The notes beneath the pieces were generated by a model. That model searched no databases. It was not told the DNA's origin and saw only the letters and a program-made list of their open reading frames with translations. The translations under genes and the position numbers were made by a program. This document shows, piece after piece, positions 9,579 through 17,837 of a DNA stretch of 42,950 nt; position 1 is the first letter of the stretch; each line of letters opens with the position of its first letter. This DNA is from an uncultured Prevotella sp. (GTDB lineage: Bacteria; Bacteroidota; Bacteroidia; Bacteroidales; Bacteroidaceae), in the NCBI GenBank assembly GCA_947177775.1, contig CAMWVS010000021.1:1-42950 (forward strand), in the 5' to 3' direction.

Positions 9579-10738
9579 AGGTAGCGTATATTCTCAATTC
9601 CACATTATCACTTGGCGGAGCATCCAAGGCATTCAAGACATTGGTTGCCGGACTAAAAAAACAAAACATATCTGTCTGTGTGATCCTACCTGAGAAAAAA
9701 GATTTGTATTACGAGATAAGGGATATGGGATTACCTGTATTCGCTACTACTTTCAGAAACAATACCTATCCATATCTCAGAACGTTCAAAGATTTTGTGA
9801 TGTTCATTCCACGACTATTGGGAAGATTCTTCTCAAACAAGATAGCTGTTGGAAAGATTACGAAATGGCTTACAGACCAAAACGTTGATATCATCCATAG
9901 CAATGTAGGTGTAATCAATGTTGGATACTTTGCTGCATGCAAACTTAACATCCCGCACATTTATCATATAAGAGAATATGGTGATTTAGATTTTGGTATG
10001 CATTATTTTCCTATCAAGAATGCTTTTTACACACAATTAAACAAACCGAACTCTTATTCTATTTGTATAACAAGAAACATACAACAGTACCACAAACAAG
10101 ATAAAAAACAAACTTCAAGAGTCATATACGACGGAATATGTGCTGAGAAAAAGCAAATGCCATGGTTCAAGAAAGAATCATTCTTTTTATTTGCCGGTAG
10201 AATAGAATCGGCAAAAGGACTTGATTTTCTCTTAGATGCTTATGCCGAATATATAAAAAAGTCCGACATCGTCATTCCATTGCACATTGCCGGAGAAGCG
10301 ACAAACAACAAATATCTGGCAACTATAAATAAAAAAATAAATGATTACCAAATAGGAAAACATGTAGAATTCATCGGCATGCGTCATGATATTGAGCAGA
10401 TTATGCAGAAAGCCAAGGCTATTGTTATAGCATCACCATCTGAAGGCTTTGGACTGTGTATGACAGAAGCAATGTTCAACGGATGTCTGGTTATCGGCCG
10501 CAACACAAGTGGGACCAAGGAACAGATGGACAACGGCTATAATATTACAAAACAAGAAATAGCCTTACGCTATAACACTAAAGGAGAATTATCCGAACAC
10601 CTCGTCACCGTATCACACATGTCAGAGTCTGATATTTACAAATATGCAGAAAGAGCTTTCAGTGTTGTGAACTCATTATATACGAAAGAGGCAACGGCAA
10701 ATCAAGTAACAACATTTTATAATGAAATACTAAAATGA
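9575..10738 (+). CDS. glycosyltransferase, GT4 family (GT-B fold)
   Basis: 387 residues. The N-terminus (VAYILNSTLSLGGASKAFKTL) is the nucleotide-sugar GT-B start, with a C-terminal domain opening at FLFAGRIESAKGLDFLLDA and the EX7E-type signature SPSEGFGLCMTEAMFNG. It would transfer one sugar from an activated donor to the growing lipid-linked repeat at the cytoplasmic face. Both ends overlap neighbours as ATGA. Donor and linkage cannot be read from sequence. Confidence 0.88.
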   Translation: MKVAYILNSTLSLGGASKAFKTLVAGLKKQNISVCVILPEKKDLYYEIRDMGLPVFATTFRNNTYPYLRTFKDFVMFIPRLLGRFFSNKIAVGKITKWLTDQNVDIIHSNVGVINVGYFAACKLNIPHIYHIREYGDLDFGMHYFPIKNAFYTQLNKPNSYSICITRNIQQYHKQDKKQTSRVIYDGICAEKKQMPWFKKESFFLFAGRIESAKGLDFLLDAYAEYIKKSDIVIPLHIAGEATNNKYLATINKKINDYQIGKHVEFIGMRHDIEQIMQKAKAIVIASPSEGFGLCMTEAMFNGCLVIGRNTSGTKEQMDNGYNITKQEIALRYNTKGELSEHLVTVSHMSESDIYKYAERAFSVVNSLYTKEATANQVTTFYNEILK

Positions 10739-11367
10739 TACGATACATCAAACTTATCGCCGAATTTATCGGAAAGATTCTTTCATACACACATCTTAGA
10801 AAGATTTCAAACGTTATCAAGCCCATAATCTCGCACATCTATACAGGTATGATTCGCAATGAGTTCCAACACTTAGGCTGTGACTCCGTCATATCCTACA
10901 GGGCTAAAAAGCTGAAAGGCATGAATCATATATCCGTTGGAAATAACGCACAATTCAGTGATGGAATTACTCTGACGGCATGGGATTCATACATGGACAT
11001 AAAATATAATCCCAGTATAGTAATTGGAGACAATTGCCGATTCGGTTCCAACTCGCACATATCGGCAATAAACAGTATCAAAATCGGGAATAACCTGCTC
11101 ACTGGCTCTAACGTTCTCATAACAGACAATGCACACGGTAAATCCGATGATGAGACCACATGCATTCCCCCGAGCAAACGTACCCTGTTCAGCAAAGGTC
11201 CTATATGCATAGGAAACAATGTTTGGATTGGCAACAACGTTTGCATTTTGCCCGGAGTAAGGATTGGAGACGGCGTTATTATAGGAGCCAACAGTGTCGT
11301 CACAAAAGACATTCCAGCCTACACGATTGCAGCAGGAATTCCCGCAAAAGTAATAGAAACAAAATAA
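10735..11367 (+). CDS. acyltransferase with left-handed beta-helix (hexapeptide repeats)
   Basis: 210 residues. Hexapeptide repeats fill the C-terminal two thirds (IVIGDNCRFGSNSHIS, ICIGNNVWIGNNVCIL, VRIGDGVIIGANSVV), ending AYTIAAGIPAKVI as in WcaF/NodL/CysE-type O-acetyltransferases. Likely O-acetylates a sugar of the repeat unit. The start overlaps the GT4 gene as ATGA. Its TAA stop runs directly into the (AT)9 tract that precedes the next gene. Confidence 0.88.
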   Translation: MIRYIKLIAEFIGKILSYTHLRKISNVIKPIISHIYTGMIRNEFQHLGCDSVISYRAKKLKGMNHISVGNNAQFSDGITLTAWDSYMDIKYNPSIVIGDNCRFGSNSHISAINSIKIGNNLLTGSNVLITDNAHGKSDDETTCIPPSKRTLFSKGPICIGNNVWIGNNVCILPGVRIGDGVIIGANSVVTKDIPAYTIAAGIPAKVIETK

Positions 11368-11384
11368 TATATATATATATATAT
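11367..11384 (+). repeat. (AT)9 dinucleotide tract between stop and start codons
   Basis: Nine uninterrupted AT units. The first base is the last A of the upstream TAA stop, and the last two are the first two bases of the ATG at 11383. The 15-base gap between the genes is therefore wholly repeat and occupies the ribosome-binding position. Confidence 0.95.
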
Positions 11385-12534
11385 GAAACCACGTATAATC
11401 GCATTATATCTGCCACAATTCCACCCGATTCCTGAAAATGACGAATGGTGGGGGCCAGGATTCACAGAATGGACAAACGTTGCTAAAGCAAAACCACTTT
11501 TTAAAGGACACTATCAGCCAAGAATTCCAGCTGATTTAGGGTTCTACGATTTGCGTCTTCCTGAGGTTAGAGAACAGCAGGCTGAGCTTGCACGTGAAGC
11601 AGGAATCGAGGGATTCTGCTATTATCATTATTGGTTCGGAAACGGGAAACAGTTGCTTGAGCGGCCGTTCAATGAAGTCCTTGCATCAGGCAAGCCTGAT
11701 TTCCCTTTCTGCTTGTGTTGGGCCAACCATGACTGGACAAACAAGAGCTGGCAGAAAAGCAACACTCAGCGCACAGGAAGCATGATAATGCAAATGCAAT
11801 ATTCTCGTGAAGATCATATTAATCATTTCTACTCCATATTACCGGCTTTCAATGATAAACGATATATAACTGTAAACGGAAAACCTTTATTCGGCGTATG
11901 GGCTCCAAGGGATATTCCCCAAGCAAAAATGTTCATTGATTTATGGCAGGAGCTCGCCATAAAGAACGGACTTCCGGGAATACATTTCGTCGGATACACA
12001 GCCAATTCAAGCAAGGCATTACCTGGTCAAAAAGCCAACTTATATAATACACACATGGCATCTGAATACTACAAATCCGTACTTAATCTCGGATTTGATG
12101 CCGTAATATCCTCTGGACTAACACGCGCTCAAGCCGTTGTACAGGGCAGAATGCGTTTGGCTTGGAATATTCTTACATATAAAACTATCATTCCTTCTCA
12201 CGCAAGATTGGACTACGAGAAAGTGATGAACCATTATTATGTAGACGAGGATGCGTGGGAAAACATCTACCCCACCCTGTTACCACAGTGGGACCGCACG
12301 CCACGTGCCGGAAGTAAAACAGAGTATCTGATAAACAGCACTCCTGAAAAGTTCCAGAAGACCATAGAAACCGCACTCTATACAATACGCAACAAGGAGC
12401 CAGAACATCAGATTCTTTTCCTGAAGGCTTGGAATGAATGGGGCGAAGGAAACTATGTTGAACCAGATTCCATGTTCGGTCATGGGTGGCTTAATGCCAT
12501 AAGGAATGCCGTCTCTTCAGTACGAGAACTATAA
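11383..12534 (+). CDS. WbsX-like glycan biosynthesis protein (GH99-like domain)
   Basis: 383 residues. The opening RIIALYLPQFHPIPENDEWW, then GFTEWTNVAKAKPLFKGHYQ, and the later FCYYHYWF and LKAWNEWGEG are signatures of the WbsX/GT-99-like family found in many O-antigen and capsule loci. Members have a glycosidase-like TIM-barrel fold, and their exact reaction is generally unproven. No signal peptide is seen, so it is cytoplasmic and probably acts on the lipid-linked intermediate. Its start codon is fused to the AT tract described separately. Confidence 0.87.
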   Translation: MKPRIIALYLPQFHPIPENDEWWGPGFTEWTNVAKAKPLFKGHYQPRIPADLGFYDLRLPEVREQQAELAREAGIEGFCYYHYWFGNGKQLLERPFNEVLASGKPDFPFCLCWANHDWTNKSWQKSNTQRTGSMIMQMQYSREDHINHFYSILPAFNDKRYITVNGKPLFGVWAPRDIPQAKMFIDLWQELAIKNGLPGIHFVGYTANSSKALPGQKANLYNTHMASEYYKSVLNLGFDAVISSGLTRAQAVVQGRMRLAWNILTYKTIIPSHARLDYEKVMNHYYVDEDAWENIYPTLLPQWDRTPRAGSKTEYLINSTPEKFQKTIETALYTIRNKEPEHQILFLKAWNEWGEGNYVEPDSMFGHGWLNAIRNAVSSVREL

Positions 12535-12547
12535 TATACGAACATCT

Positions 12548-13474
12548 ATGGCTCTCAACTTATATAATATAAAGAAATGGTACCGCATGTTGTCAGGCAA
12601 GAGCGTGATGCATGTCAATCAGGGGCTTGGTAAAACCTTCTCCCCTACGGACATAAAAGGCTACTATAACGACCTGACAGAGAAGGTTACAATGCTTCCC
12701 GAATTACTACACACCGACTCATTGCCGTTATATACCACTCCTTCCGGCAAACGAGTAACATTTCCTGTGGATATTTTCCAATATGGTCTTGGTGCATACG
12801 ACCTGTATCTCATAACAAAAAAAGAATGTTATCGTGAGAAGTTCAGACAGTGTTGTATATGGAGCATACAAAACCAAGAAGAAACCGGTGCATGGTCAAA
12901 CTTCTTCTTTAAATATCCCGATAACCCATACGGAGCGATGGCACAAGGCGAAGCCGCATCACTTCTTTTGCGGGGATATAAAGAATTCGGAGACACGTCA
13001 TATTTCGATGCTGCCCAAAAAGCCATCGACTTCATGCTGTTACCGCTCGAAAATAACGGAACTACGATATATGAGGCCAATGGAGACATCTTGCTTTGCG
13101 AATATACCCATTTGCCAATCGTGCTCAACGGATGGATTTTTGCATTATGGGGGATCTACGATTACACACTTCTCGCCAATGAAGACAAATATAAAGACAT
13201 TTTCATGCGCACAGAGATTGCACTGGCAAAACGGCTTCATAAGTTCAGCCGTCATCATTGGAGCATGTATGATTTGAGCGGAAAGATGACAAGCCCGTTC
13301 TACCATCGTCTTCATATTGCACAAATGCAAGCAATGTATAAACTTACAGAAAAGGATATATACAACGAATATGCCATTTTATGGACTAAGCGTCTCCACA
13401 ATCCATTATGGAAAGGAATGGCTTTCACACGCAAGGTATGGCAAAAGATAAACGAAAAAGAGGCATGGACATAA
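12548..13474 (+). CDS. D-glucuronyl C5-epimerase-family protein (C-terminal domain type)
   Basis: 308 residues with the start at 12548, 13 bases after the previous stop; an in-frame ATG at 12506 would overlap that gene by 29 bases. The family is recognised from YGAMAQGEAASLLLRGY (about 128-144), HLPIVLNGWIFALWGIYDY (about 188-206) and FYHRLHIAQMQAMY near the C-terminus, the alpha/alpha-barrel motifs of heparosan/glucuronyl C5-epimerases. Such enzymes invert C5 of a hexuronic acid (GlcA to IdoA) in a glycan. No signal peptide or beta-domain of the animal enzyme is present. Substrate is unknown; homologues in bacterial capsule loci are rarely characterised, so epimerase activity is family-level inference. 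Confidence 0.75.
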   Translation: MALNLYNIKKWYRMLSGKSVMHVNQGLGKTFSPTDIKGYYNDLTEKVTMLPELLHTDSLPLYTTPSGKRVTFPVDIFQYGLGAYDLYLITKKECYREKFRQCCIWSIQNQEETGAWSNFFFKYPDNPYGAMAQGEAASLLLRGYKEFGDTSYFDAAQKAIDFMLLPLENNGTTIYEANGDILLCEYTHLPIVLNGWIFALWGIYDYTLLANEDKYKDIFMRTEIALAKRLHKFSRHHWSMYDLSGKMTSPFYHRLHIAQMQAMYKLTEKDIYNEYAILWTKRLHNPLWKGMAFTRKVWQKINEKEAWT

Positions 13475-13485
13475 ATATAAAAACA

Positions 13486-14541
13486 ATGAACAGAATATCA
13501 ATTATAGGACATTTCGGATTCGGAGGTAAATATCTTGACGGACAAACCATCAAGACAAGGATTGTTGCAGGAGAACTGCGCTTAAGATTCGGAAAAGAAG
13601 ACGTTTCTCTCCATGATACTCATGGAGGATGGTTATTTCTCTTAAGGATGCCTTTCATTATATTCCTGATAATGTGCAGTAGTCTAAACATCATAATGCT
13701 ACCGGCCCACAAAGGCCTGCGAATGATTACGCCCGTCATGGTCTTGCTCAATTTTTTCTTTAGGCGTAGTATTCATTATGTCGTCATAGGCGGCTGGTTG
13801 CCCGAAATGCTGTCAAACCGTCGTTTTCTTCGCATGCTCCTGAAGAGATACGACAGTATTCTTGTTGAGACCCAGTCAATGCTCGAACGTATGACATCAA
13901 TGGGATTCAGAAATGTCAAGGTGATGCCAAATTGTAAAAATCTGAATATCGCCAATCTTTCCGAAATTCCCCCATTCACAGAACCCACATACAAACTATG
14001 CACATTCTCAAGAGTTATCAAGGAAAAAGGCATTGAGGACGCCATTGAGGCCGTGAAAACATGTAATGCCTCGTTAGGCTTTACTGCATTCACTCTCGAT
14101 ATATACGGTCAGGTAGGCGAAAAATATCAGCAAAGATTCAACGAGATAATGAAAAACCAACCGGATTATATCAGATACGGAGGATGCATCAGATATTCCA
14201 GAAGCACTGATATCCTGAAAAACTATTTTGCACTCCTCTTCCCCACATACTATGCCGGGGAATGTTTTGCAGGAACCATCATCGACGCATTTGCAGCCGG
14301 ACTGCCCGTTATTGCATCTGACTGGCACGACAATAAAAACATCATCGCCCACCGGCATACCGGTATCATCTATCCTGCCGGCTCAACCGAATCACTTGTG
14401 GAAATACTTATTGAAGCAGCAAAAACACCTGATATAATAAACAATATGCGCCCGTCGTGCCTCAATGAAGCGGAAAAATATCAGCCGGAAGTAGTCATAG
14501 ACATATTAGAACATGCATTAAGACCGATAGACTGGTATTGA
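13486..14541 (+). CDS. glycosyltransferase, GT4-like (GT-B fold)
   Basis: About 351 residues starting at MNRISIIGHFGFGGKYLDGQ. An alternative in-frame ATG at 13465 (MDINIKT...) overlaps the epimerase-like gene by 10 bases. A glycine-rich N-terminal loop, a hydrophobic patch (about 45-75) that may touch the membrane, and FSRVIKEKGIEDAIEAV opening the second domain fit GT4. The donor-site region reads YYAGECFAGTIIDAFAAGLP, so the second acidic residue of the usual EX7E motif appears to be Asp. It is the last gene of the operon. Its stop is 5 bases from the stop of the convergent GH16 gene. Confidence 0.85.
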   Translation: MNRISIIGHFGFGGKYLDGQTIKTRIVAGELRLRFGKEDVSLHDTHGGWLFLLRMPFIIFLIMCSSLNIIMLPAHKGLRMITPVMVLLNFFFRRSIHYVVIGGWLPEMLSNRRFLRMLLKRYDSILVETQSMLERMTSMGFRNVKVMPNCKNLNIANLSEIPPFTEPTYKLCTFSRVIKEKGIEDAIEAVKTCNASLGFTAFTLDIYGQVGEKYQQRFNEIMKNQPDYIRYGGCIRYSRSTDILKNYFALLFPTYYAGECFAGTIIDAFAAGLPVIASDWHDNKNIIAHRHTGIIYPAGSTESLVEILIEAAKTPDIINNMRPSCLNEAEKYQPEVVIDILEHALRPIDWY

Positions 14542-14546
14542 ACCAT

Positions 14547-15371
14547 TCATCTTTTCACCTTCTGGTATATCCTGACCCAGTCAAATTCCGTCTCATAGAT
14601 TTCGTCGGTGTCGGTTTCCATTCCTCTGGTACTGCCGTCACCGACACTTTGGTTCAATATGAGGAAAAACGGTCTGTTGAACGTCCACTGTCCGTCAGAA
14701 AGCATCTGATTGTCAGTAGATTTTTCATAGACGGCAGTTGTCTTGCCGTCTATCGTAAAAACAAGTCTTTCCGGCGACCATTCCAAACCATACACATGCC
14801 ACCGTCTGACAGAGAGCTGTTCTCTAAAAGTATTCTTCGGTCCCTTTTTATTCAGAGTTACCGTCAGATGATTATGAACCGAATGCTGGACCATTCCCAA
14901 ATTTCCGCATGATTCAAATATGTCTATTTCTCCATAAGGTTTGCCAATATTTCTATCTTCCGGCTTCATCCATACCGCAGGAAAATTACCGGACTTATTG
15001 TTCGTACGCAACCTCACTTCCACTTTTCCATAAAGAAAAGAAAACTTCCCTGCCGTTTCTATAGCTCCTGTCAGCATCTTCGCCGTATCATCAGGTTCCG
15101 TCCTGTTCGGTATTGCACGGCATACCAACTTTCCATTCCTGATATACACCACGTCTTTCGAATCACTTATCCATCTGTTCCAAATAGCCCAGTATCTCTC
15201 CGCCCTACTCCATTTCGCACTGTCCGGCTGACTACCATCCGGAAGGTCAAACTCATCTGAGAAAACTAACCTGAAAGTGTTTTCTTCTGATACCTTTCCT
15301 GTCATGGAGTCTGACGACAGAAACATAAGACACATTATTATAAGACCGAAGAACCTCACCATTATCTTCAT
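14547..15371 (-). CDS. glycoside hydrolase family 16 (beta-glucanase-like), secreted
   Basis: 274 residues. A hydrophobic signal sequence (about 4-20) precedes a GH16 jelly-roll domain. The catalytic motif GEIDIFES gives nucleophile Glu148, Asp150 and acid/base Glu153, so it should be active as an endo-acting hydrolase or transglycosylase on beta-linked glucan, galactan or a similar polymer. It faces against the polysaccharide operon and lies between two of its glycosyltransferase genes. Depolymerases inside polysaccharide loci (for example BcsZ for cellulose, AlgL for alginate) often trim or release the product, and a similar role is inferred. It has its own promoter at 15400-15407. Confidence 0.92.
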   Translation of the reverse strand: MKIMVRFFGLIIMCLMFLSSDSMTGKVSEENTFRLVFSDEFDLPDGSQPDSAKWSRAERYWAIWNRWISDSKDVVYIRNGKLVCRAIPNRTEPDDTAKMLTGAIETAGKFSFLYGKVEVRLRTNNKSGNFPAVWMKPEDRNIGKPYGEIDIFESCGNLGMVQHSVHNHLTVTLNKKGPKNTFREQLSVRRWHVYGLEWSPERLVFTIDGKTTAVYEKSTDNQMLSDGQWTFNRPFFLILNQSVGDGSTRGMETDTDEIYETEFDWVRIYQKVKR

Positions 15372-15399
15372 ATTGACAAATTATAATTCTACCTTGATG

Positions 15400-15407
15400 C
15401 AAACTTA
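15400..15407 (-). promoter_or_regulatory. Bacteroidota -7 box for the GH16 gene
   Basis: TAAGTTTG on the minus strand, an exact TAnnTTTG match about 30 bases before the start codon. The hydrolase can therefore be controlled separately from the synthesis operon. Confidence 0.6.
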
Positions 15408-15565
15408 CATGTTTTTTTTGAAACCAACATCAGTTTTCAAGAAAAAGAGTAAAACAAGAATACAATTTATATCAGAATTGAAGAGCAATGTCCAATTATA
15501 TTCTGCAAAAGCACCGCAAAGCCGATTATTAATAACAAATACTTTTTATATACATATTTTTTCAT

Positions 15566-15573
15566 TACCTTTG
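15566..15573 (+). promoter_or_regulatory. Bacteroidota -7 box for the GT2 gene
   Basis: TACCTTTG, an exact TAnnTTTG match, with a T-rich stretch in the -33 region. Predicted transcription starts near 15580, leaving a leader of about 70 bases that contains a strong hairpin. Confidence 0.6.
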
Positions 15574-15595
15574 CAGAAGATAGCGGCATCCGGCA

Positions 15596-15619
15596 GATTT
15601 GCAAGCCTGCTTGCAAATC
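15596..15619 (+). promoter_or_regulatory. 10-bp perfect hairpin in the GT2 leader
   Basis: Arms GATTTGCAAG (15596-15605) and CTTGCAAATC (15610-15619) around a 4-base loop CCTG. It lies within the predicted 5' leader, 30 bases before the ATG, with no T-tract after it, so it is not a simple terminator. It may affect translation or mRNA stability. Confidence 0.5.
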
Positions 15620-15648
15620 ACGTCCGTTTCGCCCTGTCTGTCACTTAA

Positions 15649-16488
15649 ATGAATAAGAAACAAATGGGACAAGAGTTAGTTTCAGTTATTATGCCGACAC
15701 ATAATGCCAGCAAATTTGTTGCCGGCAGTATTGAGAGTATTCTGAACCAAACTTATTCCAATCTGGAACTCCTCATTACCGACGACGGTTCCACTGACAA
15801 GCGCACCATTGACATTATAAACAATTTCAGTCTGAGAGATTCCAGAGTGAAAGTCATGTTGCTCAACGGCAATCACGGCCCTGGATACACCCGCAACAAA
15901 TCCATAGAGAGAGCCAAAGGACGATACATCGCTTTCTGCGACAGCGACGACAGATGGTTTCCTGAGAAACTTGAAAAACAGATTGAGTTCATGAAATCCA
16001 AAGGATGTGCGCTCAGTTGCACATCATATATAATATGTGATGATGAAGACAACGAGACCGGAATCAATATGGCATTGGAAAGAATTTCATTCGGCATGAT
16101 GAAACGCGACAACAAGATCGGTTGCCTGACCGCCATATATGACACACAGTTGCTCGGAGGAAAATTCTACATGCCCACGATACGCAAACGTCAGGACTGG
16201 GCGCTTTTCCTCACCATCATCAAGAAATGCCACATCGCCTACGGCATCACCACACCATTGGCCTACTACCGCCACCGCAACAATTCGGTGTCAAACAAAA
16301 AACTGGCACTGATCAAATACAACATCAAAGTCTACGAACAGATTCTCGGCTTCAGCAGATTTAAGGCTGTCATGTATTTCTTTATCTTCTTCCTGCCAAC
16401 ATATTATGCCAAGATAAGGAAACGGAAACGCGACAGCACAGCTTACATCAGCAAATATAAAAAGACAAATAATCCATCCGCTCAATAA
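15649..16488 (+). CDS. glycosyltransferase, GT2 family (GT-A fold)
   Basis: 279 residues. The N-terminal GT-A domain has VSVIMPTHNASKFVAGSIES, LLITDDGSTDKRT, the DxD-type YIAFCDSDDRW, and RKRQDWALFLTI with a catalytic-type Asp, followed by a hydrophobic stretch near residues 240-258. It likely adds a sugar in the same pathway. It has its own promoter and is separated from the main operon by the GH16 gene. The last codons and stop lie inside the terminator stem at 16460-16519. Confidence 0.9.
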   Translation: MNKKQMGQELVSVIMPTHNASKFVAGSIESILNQTYSNLELLITDDGSTDKRTIDIINNFSLRDSRVKVMLLNGNHGPGYTRNKSIERAKGRYIAFCDSDDRWFPEKLEKQIEFMKSKGCALSCTSYIICDDEDNETGINMALERISFGMMKRDNKIGCLTAIYDTQLLGGKFYMPTIRKRQDWALFLTIIKKCHIAYGITTPLAYYRHRNNSVSNKKLALIKYNIKVYEQILGFSRFKAVMYFFIFFLPTYYAKIRKRKRDSTAYISKYKKTNNPSAQ

Positions 16489-16519
16489 GATATACAGCGC
16501 GATGGATTATTTGTCTTTT
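16460..16519. terminator. bidirectional terminator, 19-bp perfect stem
   Basis: Arms 16460-16478 and 16501-16519 are perfect inverted repeats (AAAAGACAAATAATCCATC and its complement) around a 22-base loop. The A-run and T-run at the two ends let it act in both directions between the convergent GT2 and sugar-transferase genes. The GT2 stop (16486-16488) is in the loop, so the stem encodes the last residues of that protein. Confidence 0.75.
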
Positions 16520-16556
16520 ACACGTTTCTTATATCAATGATTCCGTCTTTAAGTTC

Positions 16557-17150
16557 TCAGAACTTCTTTCCGAACACTATGCTCACAAACGTCTTGAAAA
16601 GAATCTTGGCGTCCGTCAGCAGCGAATAGTGCTCCAGATAATAGAGGTCGTACTCCAAACGGCGGAGCATCTTCTCCATCGTGTCGGTATAGCCGTTGTA
16701 GAGCGTGGCGTATGATGTCACGCCCGGGCGGATCTTATACAACAGCTCATAACGGCTGTCGTGCTCCATAATCTGGTCGATGAAGAACTTGCGCTCCGGA
16801 CGGGGACCGATGAACGACATATCGCCCTTGAAGACGTTCCACAGCTGCGGGAGCTCGTCAAGATGGTGTTCGCGCAGGAAACGGCCTATGTTGGTCAGCC
16901 GGTCGTCATTGTCAGAATCAAACAGAGCAGGTCCGTTCTTTTCCGCGTCCATCCTCATGCTTCTGAACTTATATATATAAAATGGTTTGCCATGAAGTCC
17001 GATTCTTTCTTGCGCAAAAATAGCAGTTCCGCCATCTTCCTTCTTGACAGCAAAATAACAATAGACGAAAAGCGGCGAAAAAGCAACAAGACACACGAAT
17101 GCCACTGCCACATCAAACACGCGCTTTACCACACTCTCCACTTTATTCAT
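16557..17150 (-). CDS. initiating sugar transferase (polyprenyl-phosphate phosphoglycosyltransferase, PglC/WcaJ C-terminal type)
   Basis: 197 residues, the small monotopic form. One re-entrant hydrophobic helix (about 10-34) is followed by IFAQERIGLHGKPFYIYKFR, then DELPQLWNVFKGDMSFIGPR, the defining bacterial sugar-transferase motif. It transfers sugar-1-phosphate to undecaprenyl phosphate at the inner membrane, the first committed step of the repeat unit. The main operon lacks any other initiating enzyme, so this gene probably serves it although it is on the opposite strand. It lacks the extra N-terminal membrane domain of full-length WcaJ. Confidence 0.92.
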   Translation of the reverse strand: MNKVESVVKRVFDVAVAFVCLVAFSPLFVYCYFAVKKEDGGTAIFAQERIGLHGKPFYIYKFRSMRMDAEKNGPALFDSDNDDRLTNIGRFLREHHLDELPQLWNVFKGDMSFIGPRPERKFFIDQIMEHDSRYELLYKIRPGVTSYATLYNGYTDTMEKMLRRLEYDLYYLEHYSLLTDAKILFKTFVSIVFGKKF

Positions 17151-17264
17151 ATAGTTCGTACCTGCAATATATATACAAATAATATTAATTTATATATATA
17201 ACTGACAAAGCCGGATTATATTGTATCAATCCTAAATTTATTCTCCCGAATAGCAATGCAGGAC

Positions 17265-17837
17265 TTACATCTTCCTGAAATGGAGGCGTAGAACGTCCGT
17301 TGAGAGCTGCATACGGGATGACGAGAGCTGTTCGACACGGAAGTTCTCTTCAAGCGCATTGATTCCGAAAACGTTCAGCGGCTCAGCCGTTTCCATCTTT
17401 ATATCTCCCACCATACGGTCGTTGATGTACATGTCGTAAAGCCGCAGTCGGTCTCCCTCGTGGCTGAAATGCGAAAGATAGCCGAAATATCCGCCATTGG
17501 AAGAATTTCCGCGGTCCACGATACTGATAAGATGGCGCTGCACAGCCCAGAACCTCAGTTCTTCCGAGAGGTCACAGACACCTCCTGTCGCCAGGGTGTC
17601 CACACGCTCCAGATGCCAGAAGCCGTCAAGGTCGCCGTTGTCAGACGTCTCCAATGTGCATGAAACGCTGCTGACGGACATCACGCCCATTGCCGCAACG
17701 GCACCGGCCAGCGAACATATTTTCTTTTTCAACGAATGCCGGTTCTCCGTTGACGGGAAAAAATCCGATTTCAACGAGAACATATCCCCCTTCAACATCC
17801 CCCGGTTCTTTTCCGGTAAATTTATCTTCATCTTCAT
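17265..17837 (-). CDS. small lipoprotein, lipocalin-like beta-barrel type (unnamed family)
   Basis: 190 residues. A long N-terminal extension precedes a signal sequence (LKKKICSLAGAVAAMGVMSV) and a lipobox ending SVSC near residue 60. The mature part begins DGFWHLERVDT and continues in beta-strands, resembling the lipocalin-like domains of many Bacteroidota lipoproteins. The start overlaps the stop of the Wzi-like gene by four bases, so the two are probably co-translated. If the long start is wrong, the true start may be Met19 (MFSLKSD). No enzymatic motif is visible; a partner role in capsule assembly is inferred from the overlap only. Confidence 0.65.
   Translation of the reverse strand: MKMKINLPEKNRGMLKGDMFSLKSDFFPSTENRHSLKKKICSLAGAVAAMGVMSVSSVSCTLETSDNGDLDGFWHLERVDTLATGGVCDLSEELRFWAVQRHLISIVDRGNSSNGGYFGYLSHFSHEGDRLRLYDMYINDRMVGDIKMETAEPLNVFGINALEENFRVEQLSSSRMQLSTDVLRLHFRKM

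Noticed and set aside
12506..12547. Upstream start for the epimerase-like gene
   Set aside because: It would overlap the WbsX-like gene by 29 bases and adds residues that do not resemble the family. The ATG at 12548 gives normal operon spacing.
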